The position numbers were made by a program, and so were the translations under genes. Below the pieces are notes generated by a model, which did no database searches, had not been told where the DNA came from, and worked only from the letters and a program-made list of their open reading frames with translations. DNA of 64,000 nucleotides, taken from contig NZ_CP051666.1 in NCBI RefSeq assembly GCF_012848475.1, positions 67,001 through 131,000 on the forward strand, read 5' to 3'. The DNA comes from Marinobacterium sp. LSUCC0821 (GTDB lineage: Bacteria; Pseudomonadota; Gammaproteobacteria; Pseudomonadales; Balneatricaceae). Positions 36,830 through 45,713 of this stretch are shown here, in pieces. Numbering within the stretch: position 1 is the first letter of the stretch; each line of letters opens with the position of its first letter.

Positions 36830-36854
36830 TCTTTTTGGAATATAATGGCCAATT

Positions 36855-36879
36855 AAAAAGCACACCTAAGTGTGCTTTT
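36855..36879 (-). terminator. Terminator of the Sel1-repeat gene
   Basis: AAAAGCACAC (36856-36865) pairs with GTGTGCTTTT (36870-36879) over CTAA. On the minus strand a five-T run follows, 13 bases beyond the Sel1 gene stop. It can also work on the plus strand. Confidence 0.88.
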
Positions 36880-36892
36880 CATAATGCTTTGA

Positions 36893-37687
36893 TTAGCGTT
36901 TTACGTATTTTCCTACAAACTCATCCGCTAGATGCTTCGCTTCTGTTAGCTCTGATTCATTCAATTTCATTAGGAGTCGATCTTGAATGGTTCTTGCTGT
37001 AGCTGAGCCTGCTTCAGATGCCGCATGCATCCAAGCATAGGCTAGGATGTCAGGGTTGGTCTGCTTATTTTGGCCATTATGAGTGGCATACATAGTGCCA
37101 AGGAAAAACATTGAGTCAGCATACCCTTGGTTTGCAGCCTCTAGGTAGAGTGATTCAGCTTTTGCGAAATCTTGTTTTGTTCCTGAACCAAAATTGTAAG
37201 AGCGCGCAAGGTTATGGCGGCCTGCTAGAAGACCCTGCTTAGACGCCTTTTGGTACCAGTTAAATGCACTGTCCAGATCGCGTTTAACACCCTGGCCATA
37301 CTCATTCATCTCGCCAATTCGGTTCTGTGCGTTGGCATCGCCTTGCTCTGCGAGTGGTAAAGTTTTGTTGTACTCAAGAAGGTAGACTTCGTTCTTCATA
37401 GCGCGAAGTGCTTTAACACTATCTAAGTGTCCTTGGCGAGCAGCGCTGCCGAAATATTTTTCAGCTTCAGTGCGGTTTTTCTCAACGCCCTGACCGTCAC
37501 GGTAAAGCGTACCCAAAAGATAGTAGGCATTTGGGTCACCATCTTTTGCCAGTGGGCGGAGTTCATCCAGTGCTTTTGAGAAATCTTTTGATTGGATTGC
37601 GCGCTCAGCAGCAACAATCGAGGCTGCTTCAGCCTGTGCTAGTGGCATCAAAATTAGAGCCAGCGATAAAAGTCGAGCTTTGGTCAA
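36893..37687 (-). CDS. Sel1-repeat (TPR-like) periplasmic protein
   Basis: 264 residues with a cleavable signal (about 1-21, ending AQAEA). The mature protein consists of Sel1-like repeats, seen as AYYLGTLYRDGQGVEKN, NRIGEMNEYGQGVKRD and RHNLARSYNFGSGTKQD units. Such repeats scaffold protein interactions. The TTG start has a consensus RBS (AAGGAGG, six bases upstream), which decides it. Single-gene unit with its own terminator. Partner unknown. Confidence 0.85.
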   Translation of the reverse strand: MTKARLLSLALILMPLAQAEAASIVAAERAIQSKDFSKALDELRPLAKDGDPNAYYLLGTLYRDGQGVEKNRTEAEKYFGSAARQGHLDSVKALRAMKNEVYLLEYNKTLPLAEQGDANAQNRIGEMNEYGQGVKRDLDSAFNWYQKASKQGLLAGRHNLARSYNFGSGTKQDFAKAESLYLEAANQGYADSMFFLGTMYATHNGQNKQTNPDILAYAWMHAASEAGSATARTIQDRLLMKLNESELTEAKHLADEFVGKYVKR

Positions 37688-37821
37688 AACTGACCTCCTT
37701 GCCTAAATTTAATCTATAGCTGGAAGACTAGCAGTTTCTAGTCCATCCTTAATTGCGGGATCGCAATCATAACCTGTTCGCAACACAAACCACAGTTAAA
37801 GCTCCCAAAAAGTTAGTTCTC

Positions 37822-37830
37822 TGGTATAAA
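37822..37830 (+). promoter_or_regulatory. Candidate extended -10 promoter for phasin-cytochrome c'
   Basis: TGG followed by TATAAA (37825-37830) is an extended -10 element 67 bases before the phasin-like start. No clear -35. The rest of the 209-base gap shows nothing else I can support. Confidence 0.35.
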
Positions 37831-37896
37831 GTTTGATTTAAGGCACTTTATTGACTATTACTTCTAGTGTCATCTTTCAAACTTAAGGAGAAACCT

Positions 37897-38214
37897 ATGT
37901 TTCAGGATATGAATCAACTTTTACAAGAGAGTATGGCTCCATTTAAGAAGATGATGGAGATTCAGCAAGAGATGCTTGAGCGTATTACGCGCCAGCAGAT
38001 TGAGTGTACTCAGCAGTGTATTGAAGCAACGATGGCACAAGCTGCTGCCCTTCAGAAAGCGGAAAATCCTCAGCAGTTCATTGAGATGCAACAGGATTAC
38101 ACTAAGCGATTAGAAGAGGCTTTGGTCGCCGCGCGTGATTCAAATGTTCAGACTGTTCAGCAAGCTCAAAAGGCAGTTCAAGAGTTAACGGCTGCGAGCC
38201 TTGGAGGTAAATGA
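37897..38214 (+). CDS. Phasin-like protein
   Basis: 105 residues from ATG 37897, with AAGGAG upstream; ten residues of the longer frame are not family-like. All alpha-helical and amphipathic, rich in Gln, Met, Glu and Ala, with phasin-type features (PFKKMMEIQQEMLE, then AAALQKAENPQQFIEMQQ). Phasins coat polyhydroxyalkanoate granules; small relatives also occur in bacteria lacking granules. Its TGA overlaps the next gene's ATG, and the RBS of that gene lies inside its last codons. Confidence 0.7.
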   Translation: MFQDMNQLLQESMAPFKKMMEIQQEMLERITRQQIECTQQCIEATMAQAAALQKAENPQQFIEMQQDYTKRLEEALVAARDSNVQTVQQAQKAVQELTAASLGGK

Positions 38215-38660
38215 TGTATTTAAAGAGCTGTGTTATAGCCTCTGCAATGTTGTTCGGCTCGATGAGCGTTAATGTTCATGCAGATATGGCTGAAGATGCA
38301 ATTCAGTATCGTCAGTCGGTATTTCAAACCTATAAATGGCACTTCGGTGCTATGGGTGCGATGGTGCGAGGTAAAGCACCCTATGATGCTGCAAAATTTA
38401 AGCATCATGCCGAAGCTTTAGCCGCAGTGGTGCCACTTGCAGCTGAAGGGTTTGTTGAGGGCTCGGATATGGGAGATACCGCAGCAAAAGATGAGTTGTG
38501 GGAGAATCTTACCGATCTCAATAAGCGTTTTGATGAGCTTGCCCTTGCTGCTTCTGAACTCGCTGCTGCCTCTGGCGGTGACCTAGATGCAGCTAAAGCT
38601 GCTTTTGGTGCGGTTGGTAAAGGGTGTAAAGGTTGTCACGACAACTATCGTGAAAAATAA
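38214..38660 (+). CDS. Cytochrome c' (class II c-type cytochrome)
   Basis: 148 residues from the second of two adjacent ATGs, because GGAGG lies six bases upstream of it. Signal peptide 1-23, then a four-helix bundle with the C-terminal haem motif CKGCH (138-142), the class II layout. The expected N-terminal helix (AIQYRQSVFQTYKWHFGAMG) is present. The family binds NO, with roles in NO tolerance. It is coupled to the phasin-like gene. The last codons form the first unit of a 13-bp tandem repeat. Confidence 0.88.
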   Translation: MYLKSCVIASAMLFGSMSVNVHADMAEDAIQYRQSVFQTYKWHFGAMGAMVRGKAPYDAAKFKHHAEALAAVVPLAAEGFVEGSDMGDTAAKDELWENLTDLNKRFDELALAASELAAASGGDLDAAKAAFGAVGKGCKGCHDNYREK

Positions 38661-38713
38661 GCGTGAAAAATAGGCGTGAAAAGCAAACGTTAAAACTTTG
38701 CGTTCAAACTATT
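38649..38713 (+). repeat. Decaying 13-bp tandem repeat, five units
   Basis: Units begin at 38649, 38662, 38675, 38688 and 38701, each 13 bases. The first two differ at one base (CGTGAAAAATAAG and CGTGAAAAATAGG); the third keeps CGTGAAAA; the last two keep CGTTAAAAC and CGTTCAAAC. The array starts in the final codons of cytochrome c' and includes its stop codon. Confidence 0.75.
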
Positions 38714-38716
38714 CAG

Positions 38717-39361
38717 TTAGCCTACAATAAACAACCAAACTACCACCGCTGCAGCTGTCGCTAAAGCAAAATAGAGAGGTGCACCTGTAACTAATCGAGG
38801 TGCACTCTCCTCTGAATCCTTGTAACCATCAATCATCGGTTTGATAAGAACTTCACCTTTGACTCTCTGATACCAAGCAATCGCCAACAGATGAGTGACG
38901 ATGACGAGCATCAGAACCTTGAACAGTATGTGGTGCAACTCCGTTGAGATAAGTTGGTTCTCATACGAGATTAAGTAGGCTAACGGGCCTTCAATAAAGA
39001 TATCGTCATTGCCAAACAGTCCGGTAATCACCATCAATAGAGTGATTGATATCAGTGCCAAAACGCTCACGGCACCGGCTGGGTTGTGCGTGAGGTATTG
39101 AGTTTTATCTTTGCCAGCAAGATAGTTTATGACTGCTTTAGGTCCTTTGATAAATGAGCTGAATCGACTCGGGCCGCTACCGATAAAGCCCCAAATGATG
39201 CGAAAGATAAGTAATCCTGCAATGAAGTAACCGCTCTGGGTATGCCAAATCATCCAGTTACCGCCCAGCTCGGCAGATATCCAAGAAAAGAGGATGCTTA
39301 CAACTAGTAGCCAATGAAATAGGCGGGTGCTGATATCCCAAATTACAACTTTTTTATCCAT
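38717..39361 (-). CDS. Cytochrome b561-family protein
   Basis: 214 residues from ATG 39361 (MDKKVVIWDISTRLFHWLL); a longer frame overlaps nhaD. Four TM helices with haem-ligand histidines in FHWLL, WHTQSG, ELHHILF and VTHLLAI give the di-haem cytochrome b561/Ni-Fe hydrogenase b subunit pattern. A fifth C-terminal TM follows. This type often passes electrons from quinol to a periplasmic c-type cytochrome, so the nearby cytochrome c' is a possible, unproven partner. It begins two bases after the nhaD stop. Confidence 0.85.
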   Translation of the reverse strand: MDKKVVIWDISTRLFHWLLVVSILFSWISAELGGNWMIWHTQSGYFIAGLLIFRIIWGFIGSGPSRFSSFIKGPKAVINYLAGKDKTQYLTHNPAGAVSVLALISITLLMVITGLFGNDDIFIEGPLAYLISYENQLISTELHHILFKVLMLVIVTHLLAIAWYQRVKGEVLIKPMIDGYKDSEESAPRLVTGAPLYFALATAAAVVVWLFIVG

Positions 39362-39363
39362 AG

Positions 39364-40827
39364 TTACTCCCCGATCGTTGCTACAAGCGCTAGATGTGTT
39401 GCGATACTCAGACCGTATCCAAGTAATATAGCCCAACTCCAGCGAAGATGAGATTTAAAGGTGTAGATGCCCGCGGCCTGTCCCATAAGGGCAACACCCG
39501 CTGCAGAGCCAATAGCTAGAATTGAACCGCCTATCCCTATCGTAAGCGTAACGAGTAACCACTGATCGGTGCTCAATGGATAGTTCATTGAGAGAATGGC
39601 GTACATCATGGGAATGTTGTCGATCAGTGCAGAAAGCAGTCCGACTAATGAGTTGGTCGCTAAGGGTCCTAAGCCCCCATAGAAAGTTGAGGAGGCGAGC
39701 TGGAGATACCCCAACGTCGCCAATCCTCCAACGCTCAGGACTACCCCGTAAAAGAACATGAGTGTGTCCCAGCTTGCGCGCTCAACGACTCTGAAATTAT
39801 CAAATCTCATGACCACCTGGCCGTGATCACCTTTTAAATGCTGGGTCGAGCCTGCTGTCTCTAGATGATGGCCACGAAGCTCGTGCTCGTGAGCTAAAGG
39901 GTCTCTTCTGCTTAGCAGATAACCATAAATTTTAAGCACCCCAAGCCCTGTCATCATCCCTAGGACTGGCGCGAGTTCAAGATAGCTATGTATAAACACT
40001 GAGAGCGCAGCCGTTGAGATGAACATCAATATGACCATCATGCCGCCTCGCTTCATGCGTTGCTGTTCATGCGGTGCTTGTGGTGGGCCATCGGGGATCT
40101 TGAGGTGCATCAGTGCAGCAGGTACTAACCAGCTCACTAGGGCAGGGGGGATTAGGTAGAAAAAGTCGAAAAACTGTAGTTTGTGTTGCTGCCAAACCAT
40201 TAAAGAGGTGATGTCGCCAAAGGGGGAGAATACACCGCCTGCATTTGCTGCAATGACTACGTTGATTGACCCCAGGACTACAAATTTGTTGGTTCTACCT
40301 CCGACCGCCATAACAACGGCACCCATTAGAAGTGCCGTCGAGAGGTTGTCTGCGATAGGGGAAAGTAGGAATGTTAGCCCTCCTGTTGCCCAAAAGACTC
40401 TTCGTAACGAGAAGTCTCTGGCAATAAGCCAACTGCGAAGGGCAAGAAATACGTGTCGCTCCTCCATCATATGTATGAAAGTCATTGCCGAAAGCAGGAA
40501 TAGAAAAAGCTCCGCATACTCTAAAACGACTCGTTGAAAAGCAGCGCTGGCGATAGCCTGTTGTCCCTCATACGCATAAGCCAATCCAACTACTATCCAG
40601 ATCAATCCAGCTGCAACCATCATAGGTTTTGATTTTGCTAGGTGGGTCTTCTCTTCGGTAACGACAAATAGATATCCCAAGACAAAAATCGCGAGAGCTA
40701 CATAGCCAAAAACGGTATCAGTCATCCCAATGAACTCTCCGGTGTTGGCAAGTGCTTGTGAAGTGGTGATAAGAAGCATGCCAAGAGTGCCAAGCAGGTT
40801 TTTGCTAAAGGATTTGAGGTTTTTCAT
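39364..40827 (-). CDS. nhaD: NhaD-type Na+/H+ antiporter
   Basis: A 487-residue membrane protein of the ArsB/NhaD superfamily, with an apparent N-terminal signal or first TM (LLGTLGMLLITTSQALA) and about 11 further TM segments. Conserved family stretches include FLLSPIADNLSTALLMGAV, NAGGVFSPFGDITSLMVW and ALIDNIPMMYAILSMNY. NhaD exchanges sodium or lithium for protons, typical of marine and haloalkaliphilic bacteria. It is co-transcribed with the cytochrome b gene and divergent from prfB. Confidence 0.92.
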   Translation of the reverse strand: MKNLKSFSKNLLGTLGMLLITTSQALANTGEFIGMTDTVFGYVALAIFVLGYLFVVTEEKTHLAKSKPMMVAAGLIWIVVGLAYAYEGQQAIASAAFQRVVLEYAELFLFLLSAMTFIHMMEERHVFLALRSWLIARDFSLRRVFWATGGLTFLLSPIADNLSTALLMGAVVMAVGGRTNKFVVLGSINVVIAANAGGVFSPFGDITSLMVWQQHKLQFFDFFYLIPPALVSWLVPAALMHLKIPDGPPQAPHEQQRMKRGGMMVILMFISTAALSVFIHSYLELAPVLGMMTGLGVLKIYGYLLSRRDPLAHEHELRGHHLETAGSTQHLKGDHGQVVMRFDNFRVVERASWDTLMFFYGVVLSVGGLATLGYLQLASSTFYGGLGPLATNSLVGLLSALIDNIPMMYAILSMNYPLSTDQWLLVTLTIGIGGSILAIGSAAGVALMGQAAGIYTFKSHLRWSWAILLGYGLSIATHLALVATIGE

Positions 40828-40933
40828 AAGGGTTAAGATCGCTCACAGATCCTTTGGTGACAAGTGATTCGCTTGTTTTAATCGGATTAATTTGTAGCGA
40901 GTTAAAGTTTGTCGCAGTTTTAACTATTGGTGA

Positions 40934-40962
40934 TTCAAACTGGAAGGGATTTCTTGTAAAAT
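40934..40962 (+). promoter_or_regulatory. Candidate prfB-lysS promoter
   Basis: TTCAAA (40934-40939), a 17-base spacer and TAAAAT (40957-40962), 38 bases before the prfB ATG, in the gap shared with divergent nhaD. Confidence 0.5.
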
Positions 40963-41000
40963 ATTGCCCCTTTTGAACACCTTTGGACTTCAGCTCGACT

Positions 41001-42095
41001 ATGGAAATTAATCCTATCGTAAACCGCATTAAAGAGTACGCGTCGCGTACTAAAGAGTTGCGTGGCTATCTTGAATACGATGAGAAACGCGAACGCCTTG
41101 AAGAGGTTGAGCGCGAGCTAGAAGATCCAGCCATCTGGAATAATCCAGAAAACGCCCAGAAACTTGGCCGAGAGCGCTCTGCGCTTGAAGAGATTATCAA
41201 GTCGATTGATGAGCTCACGGATGGTTGTAACGACTGTCTTGAACTGCTCGAGATGGCAGTTGAAGAGAACGATGAAGGGACAGTCGCTGAGGTTGACTCA
41301 GAGGTGACTCGTCTTGGTGCCATTCTTTCGCAACTTGAGTTTCGTCGTATGTTCTCAGGTGAAGCGGATGCTAATAACGCCTTCCTAGACATTCAGGCAG
41401 GTTCAGGCGGAACTGAAGCCCAAGACTGGGCTAGCATGATGCTACGCATGTTCCTGCGTTGGGGTGAGGCGCACGGTTTTAAAACAGAGATCATGGAGGT
41501 CTCTGACGGTGATGTGGCAGGTATTAAATCTGCAACTATTCGCTTTGAAGGTGAGTATGCATTTGGTTGGCTACGTACCGAGACGGGTGTGCACCGTCTA
41601 GTGCGTAAAAGCCCATTTGACTCTGGTGGTCGTCGCCATACCTCATTCTCATCAGTTTTCGTCTCTCCTGAGATTGATGACAATGTAGAGATTGAGATTA
41701 ATCCAGCTGACCTTCGTGTCGATGTTTACCGTGCCTCTGGTGCCGGTGGTCAGCACGTCAACCGTACTGAGTCGGCAGTTCGTATTACGCACGGACCTTC
41801 AGGTATTGTGGTGCAGAGTCAGGCACAGCGTTCGCAACACCAGAACAAAGATAACTGTATGAAACAGCTCCGCTCTAAACTTTATGAGATGGAGATGTTG
41901 AAGCGTCGTGAAGCGGCTCAAGAGCAGGAAGATAACAAAGCGGACATCGGGTGGGGCAGCCAAATTCGCTCTTATGTTCTCGATGACTCGCGCATTAAAG
42001 ATCTTCGCACCGGTGTTCAGAGTTCAAACTGTGATCGCGTTCTTGATGGCGATCTAGATATGTTTATCGAAGCTAGCTTGAAAGCTGGCCTCTAA
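41001..42095 (+). CDS. prfB: Peptide chain release factor 2, frameshift-free
   Basis: 364 residues from ATG 41001 ([10 protein letters not shown]). RF2 reads UGA and UAA. The stop-recognition SPF tripeptide is at 204-206 and the GGQ catalytic motif at 249-251 in [15 protein letters not shown]. In most bacteria prfB needs a programmed +1 frameshift at CTT TGA near codon 25. Here codons 24-26 read CTT GAA TAC in frame, with no stop and no AGGGGG-type stimulator, so the autoregulatory shift is gone. lysS follows by 24 bases. Confidence 0.96.
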   Translation: MEINPIVNRIKEYASRTKELRGYLEYDEKRERLEEVERELEDPAIWNNPENAQKLGRERSALEEIIKSIDELTDGCNDCLELLEMAVEENDEGTVAEVDSEVTRLGAILSQLEFRRMFSGEADANNAFLDIQAGSGGTEAQDWASMMLRMFLRWGEAHGFKTEIMEVSDGDVAGIKSATIRFEGEYAFGWLRTETGVHRLVRKSPFDSGGRRHTSFSSVFVSPEIDDNVEIEINPADLRVDVYRASGAGGQHVNRTESAVRITHGPSGIVVQSQAQRSQHQNKDNCMKQLRSKLYEMEMLKRREAAQEQEDNKADIGWGSQIRSYVLDDSRIKDLRTGVQSSNCDRVLDGDLDMFIEASLKAGL

Positions 42096-42119
42096 AATTT
42101 AAGACAGGATAGAGATCAG

Positions 42120-43619
42120 ATGTCTGATAACACACAATTGGATGAAAACCGCTTGATTGCAGAGCGTCGTGAAAAACTAACGGCGCTTCGTGAACAGGGT
42201 AACGCTTTCCCAAATACCTTCCGTCGTGATGCATACGCGCAGGAACTTCAGGATGCTCATGGCGAAAAGAGCAAAGAGGAGTTGGAAGGTGCCGGTATTA
42301 AGGTCTCTATCGCTGGTCGTGTAATGCTAAACCGCGGTGCTTTCATGGTGCTGCAGGACATGAGTGGCCGTATTCAGGCCTACGTGAATAAAGAGGCTCG
42401 TGAATTTGCTAAGACTCTGGACTTGGGTGATATCGTGGGTATTACCGGTGAGCTGCACAAGTCAGGCAAAGGTGATCTCTATGTTGATATGGGCGAATTC
42501 CAGCTCCTAACTAAGAGCCTGCGTCCACTTCCGGATAAGCACCACGGTCTTCAGGATACTGAGGTTCGATACCGTCAGCGTTACATTGATCTCATAACCA
42601 ATCTGCAATCACGTGATGTATTTGAAACGCGCTTTAAGATCATTGCGGCTATTCGTCAGTTCCTTAATGAGCGTCGTTTCCTTGAAGTTGAAACACCAAT
42701 GCTACAGGCGATCCCAGGTGGTGCTTCAGCGCGTCCATTTGTTACGCATCACAATGCACTAGATATCGGTATGTACCTTCGTATCGCTCCAGAGCTCTAC
42801 CTAAAACGTCTTGTTGTAGGTGGTTTTGAACGTGTGTTTGAGATCAACCGTAACTTCCGTAACGAAGGCCTATCAACGCGCCACAACCCAGAATTCACAA
42901 TGATTGAGTTCTACCAGGCATACGCTGATTATAAGGATCTTATGGATCTAACAGAGGCGATGCTTCGCACAGTTGCACAGCAAGTTTTGGGTACTACTAC
43001 CATCATCAACACTGTTCGCAACGAAGAGGGTGAAGTGCTTGAGACCTTTGAATACGATCTCGAGAAGCCGTTTGCGCGCATGTCCGTATTTGATGCAATC
43101 CTTGCATACAACCCTGATATCACAGCCGAAGCGCTATCTAACGAACATGCCGCTCGTCAGATTGCAGAGCGTCTAGATATCGATGTTAAAGATGGTTGGG
43201 GCCTAGGTAAGATTCAGATCGAAATCTTTGAAGAGACAGTTGAACACCTTCTTCAGCAGCCAACATTCATTACAGAATACCCAACGGAAGTTTCACCGCT
43301 TGCACGTCGCAATGATGACAACCCATTTGTGACGGACCGTTTCGAGTTCTTCGTTGCGGGCCGTGAACTTGCGAACGGCTTCTCGGAGCTTAACGATGCC
43401 GAAGATCAGGCAGAGCGCTTCCGCAAACAGGTTGAAGAGAAAGATGCGGGTGATGATGAAGCGATGCACTACGATGCAGACTTTGTGACTGCTCTTGAGT
43501 ATGGTCTGCCACCAACCGCGGGTGAAGGTATCGGTATCGACCGTCTTGTGATGTTATTCACTGACTCGCCATCGATTCGTGATGTCATCCTCTTCCCAGC
43601 TATGCGTCCTCGCAACTAA
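42120..43619 (+). CDS. lysS: Lysyl-tRNA synthetase (class II)
   Basis: 499 residues: an N-terminal OB-fold anticodon-binding domain (about 60-150, [20 protein letters not shown]) and a class IIb catalytic core with motif 2 ([11 protein letters not shown]) and motif 3 ([13 protein letters not shown]), plus [15 protein letters not shown]. It charges tRNA-Lys; two tRNA-Lys genes lie at 6788 and 6892. prfB-lysS is the usual gammaproteobacterial operon. Confidence 0.97.
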   Translation: MSDNTQLDENRLIAERREKLTALREQGNAFPNTFRRDAYAQELQDAHGEKSKEELEGAGIKVSIAGRVMLNRGAFMVLQDMSGRIQAYVNKEAREFAKTLDLGDIVGITGELHKSGKGDLYVDMGEFQLLTKSLRPLPDKHHGLQDTEVRYRQRYIDLITNLQSRDVFETRFKIIAAIRQFLNERRFLEVETPMLQAIPGGASARPFVTHHNALDIGMYLRIAPELYLKRLVVGGFERVFEINRNFRNEGLSTRHNPEFTMIEFYQAYADYKDLMDLTEAMLRTVAQQVLGTTTIINTVRNEEGEVLETFEYDLEKPFARMSVFDAILAYNPDITAEALSNEHAARQIAERLDIDVKDGWGLGKIQIEIFEETVEHLLQQPTFITEYPTEVSPLARRNDDNPFVTDRFEFFVAGRELANGFSELNDAEDQAERFRKQVEEKDAGDDEAMHYDADFVTALEYGLPPTAGEGIGIDRLVMLFTDSPSIRDVILFPAMRPRN

Positions 43620-43648
43620 GCCTTAGCTAAGGTTAGAGAAGCACTACT

Positions 43649-44101
43649 ATGTCTCTACTCTCATCTAGTGTTATTTTCCCTAGAGAGAGTCGAGACTTTG
43701 CTGGAAAACGCTACATTAGTATTGGCCTGCGAACACTGCACCTTATGGGAATTGCAGGATTCGCAGGCTTTTTTCTGTTTGCTCTGCCGATAGAAATTTG
43801 GCGACCCTTTGCTATTTTGGCGGTGAGTAGCGGCATAGCGCTGATCGGTGTCGAAATATTTAGCGATGGTATCTGGCTGCTACAACTGCGTGGTTTAGCT
43901 GTCATTTTGAAGCTGCTTATTCTCGCAATGAGTTTTCTGTTTCCATACCTGGCGTTGTTTGGCTTTTTTATCATCATAGCCCTCTCTGGTTTCTTCTCCC
44001 ACGCGCCTGCAAAGATTCGTTACTACTCTCCATTTGTCGGTAAGGTGGTAAAAAGCTCCAGTGAGTTAGCACTGCACCACGAGGGGCGTAAAGATGCTTG
44101 A
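43649..44101 (+). CDS. Hypothetical membrane protein
   Basis: 150 residues, about four TM helices (near 30-50, 52-72, 80-100 and 100-120), and a short cytoplasmic tail ending SSELALHHEGRKDA. No family recognised. It sits 29 bases after lysS, and its end overlaps the ung start by eight bases, so it is co-expressed with DNA repair and translation genes, which gives no functional clue. Confidence 0.75.
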   Translation: MSLLSSSVIFPRESRDFAGKRYISIGLRTLHLMGIAGFAGFFLFALPIEIWRPFAILAVSSGIALIGVEIFSDGIWLLQLRGLAVILKLLILAMSFLFPYLALFGFFIIIALSGFFSHAPAKIRYYSPFVGKVVKSSSELALHHEGRKDA

Positions 44102-44834
44102 GCAAGCGCCATCCTGGCGTGAGGTGCTTGCACCTGAATTTGAAAAGCCTTATTTGCAGGAGCTATTGGGGTTTCTAGAAAAACGACGGACTAAAGGGGC
44201 TGTGATTTACCCCGATTCTGATCATTGGTTCCATGCACTAGAGATGACCCCTCTCGATCAAGTGAAAGTGGTTATTCTAGGGCAGGACCCTTATCACCAG
44301 CCTGGCCAAGCTCACGGGCTTAGTTTCTCTGTTAAACCTGGTGTCAAAGTTCCCCCTTCGTTGCGTAATATCTACAAAGAGCTCGCAACAGATGTAGGTT
44401 TTAAGGTGCCTAATCACGGTTCACTTGAGAGTTGGGCAAAACAGGGTGTGTTGTTGTTGAATGCTGTGCTAACCGTTGAAGATAGTGCGGCGAACGCGCA
44501 TCAGGGGCGAGGTTGGGAGCAATTTACCGATAAGATAATTGAGCTGGTCAATGACCGTTGCTCGCACTCTGTGTTTATTCTGTGGGGGAGTTATGCGCAG
44601 AAAAAAGGTGCCATGGTTGATCAGGAAAGGCATCTCGTGATCAGTAGTGCTCACCCTTCACCACTCTCGGCACATCGAGGTTTTTTGGGAAGTCAGCCAT
44701 TTTCGAAAGTGAATCAATGGCTGATATCGCAGGGTCAAACTGCTATCGATTGGCAGTTGCCCATAGAGACTTCTGATCCTAACGCTTTGATTCAAACAGC
44801 CTTGGATCTAACTCATACGGAAGCGGAAGGTTAG
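44094..44834 (+). CDS. ung: Uracil-DNA glycosylase (family 1)
   Basis: 246 residues. It excises uracil from DNA. The catalytic motif is GQDPYH (63-68, Asp65 activating water), followed by QAHGLSFSV, and the second motif is HPSPLSAHRGFLGS with the catalytic His. A longer C-terminal tail after the usual end (LPIETSDPNALIQTALDL) runs over the convergent ygfZ gene by 56 bases, an unusual coding overlap. Confidence 0.96.
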   Translation: MLEQAPSWREVLAPEFEKPYLQELLGFLEKRRTKGAVIYPDSDHWFHALEMTPLDQVKVVILGQDPYHQPGQAHGLSFSVKPGVKVPPSLRNIYKELATDVGFKVPNHGSLESWAKQGVLLLNAVLTVEDSAANAHQGRGWEQFTDKIIELVNDRCSHSVFILWGSYAQKKGAMVDQERHLVISSAHPSPLSAHRGFLGSQPFSKVNQWLISQGQTAIDWQLPIETSDPNALIQTALDLTHTEAEG

Positions 44835-45699
44835 TCAAAACTTCCCCTGAGTCTAACTGCAGCTTCGTTGAGTTCTCAAAAGCAGCCTGCTGCACCACAG
44901 CGATTAAAACGCATTTCTCGTTAACGGTCGCAGACATTACAACTTCACCTAGCGACTCGCCCTCTGCGTTTAAAACAGCAGCCCCTTCGCTAATATTGGT
45001 TTCGTTAGATGTTTCGTACAGGCGCATCGCACGCTTCAAAATACCGCGGTGCTGGAGTCTGGTGACAATCTCCTGGCCTGTGTAACACCCTTTAGTGAAG
45101 CTCACCCCCTGCAGCGCTTGCAAGTTGACCATCTGGGGAATGAAGTGCTCCTGTGTAGCTGCTCGAAGGTCTGGAATAGCCTGGAGTATGTTGGCTGCTA
45201 TCCAGTTTTCAAGTGGGGAGTCGACTTGGGCTTTGAGTGATGAAGTGACGCTATCAATTGACCAAATTTCCCAAAGATTGTCAGCTAATTTGCACACTGC
45301 TGTCGTTTCGGATGCGGCGAAATGATCGATTTCACCACTTAAACCAAGTTGATTGGTGAGTGTGATGGCTTGATCGTTGGAAGCCCCAAAGCCAACCGCA
45401 TCGTCCAGAAAGCTCATCTCAACCTTGGAGAATATGCTGTATTTCTTTAGGTTGTTGAAGGCGCTGTCGGCAATCTCTTCGTTAACGCGTAACCAGTAGG
45501 TCTGCGCATCCAGGCGCATGATGCGGAATAAGCCAACCATGTGTCCTTTGATGTTGCAGTGAGACGCTAGCGAGTGCCCAGTCTTAGCTAACTGTGCGAT
45601 ATCTGCTGTGAGCTGACCCTGCAGAAACTTCTCGGCATCAACACCCTTTACTTGAAAGAGTTTGCTATTGGTTAATTGCGTTGCGAAAGATTGCATCAT
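44779..45699 (-). CDS. ygfZ: Folate-binding protein YgfZ (tRNA modification / Fe-S repair)
   Basis: 306 residues of the GcvT-like COG0354 family. The diagnostic KGCYTGQEIVTRLQHRG motif (around 205-220) carries the conserved Cys. YgfZ uses folate in keeping Fe-S enzymes such as MiaB active. It is the third gene of the minus-strand run rsgA-psd-ygfZ, 15 bases after psd. Its last 56 bases overlap ung on the opposite strand, and both C-terminal tails extend beyond the conserved cores. Confidence 0.9.
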   Translation of the reverse strand: MMQSFATQLTNSKLFQVKGVDAEKFLQGQLTADIAQLAKTGHSLASHCNIKGHMVGLFRIMRLDAQTYWLRVNEEIADSAFNNLKKYSIFSKVEMSFLDDAVGFGASNDQAITLTNQLGLSGEIDHFAASETTAVCKLADNLWEIWSIDSVTSSLKAQVDSPLENWIAANILQAIPDLRAATQEHFIPQMVNLQALQGVSFTKGCYTGQEIVTRLQHRGILKRAMRLYETSNETNISEGAAVLNAEGESLGEVVMSATVNEKCVLIAVVQQAAFENSTKLQLDSGEVLTNLPLPYELDPRLFESKR

Positions 45700-45713
45700 T
45701 CTAATCCAATCAG

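Noticed and set aside
43621-43632. CCTTAGCTAAGG palindrome after lysS as a terminator
   Set aside because: Only six base pairs with no loop and no T-tract.
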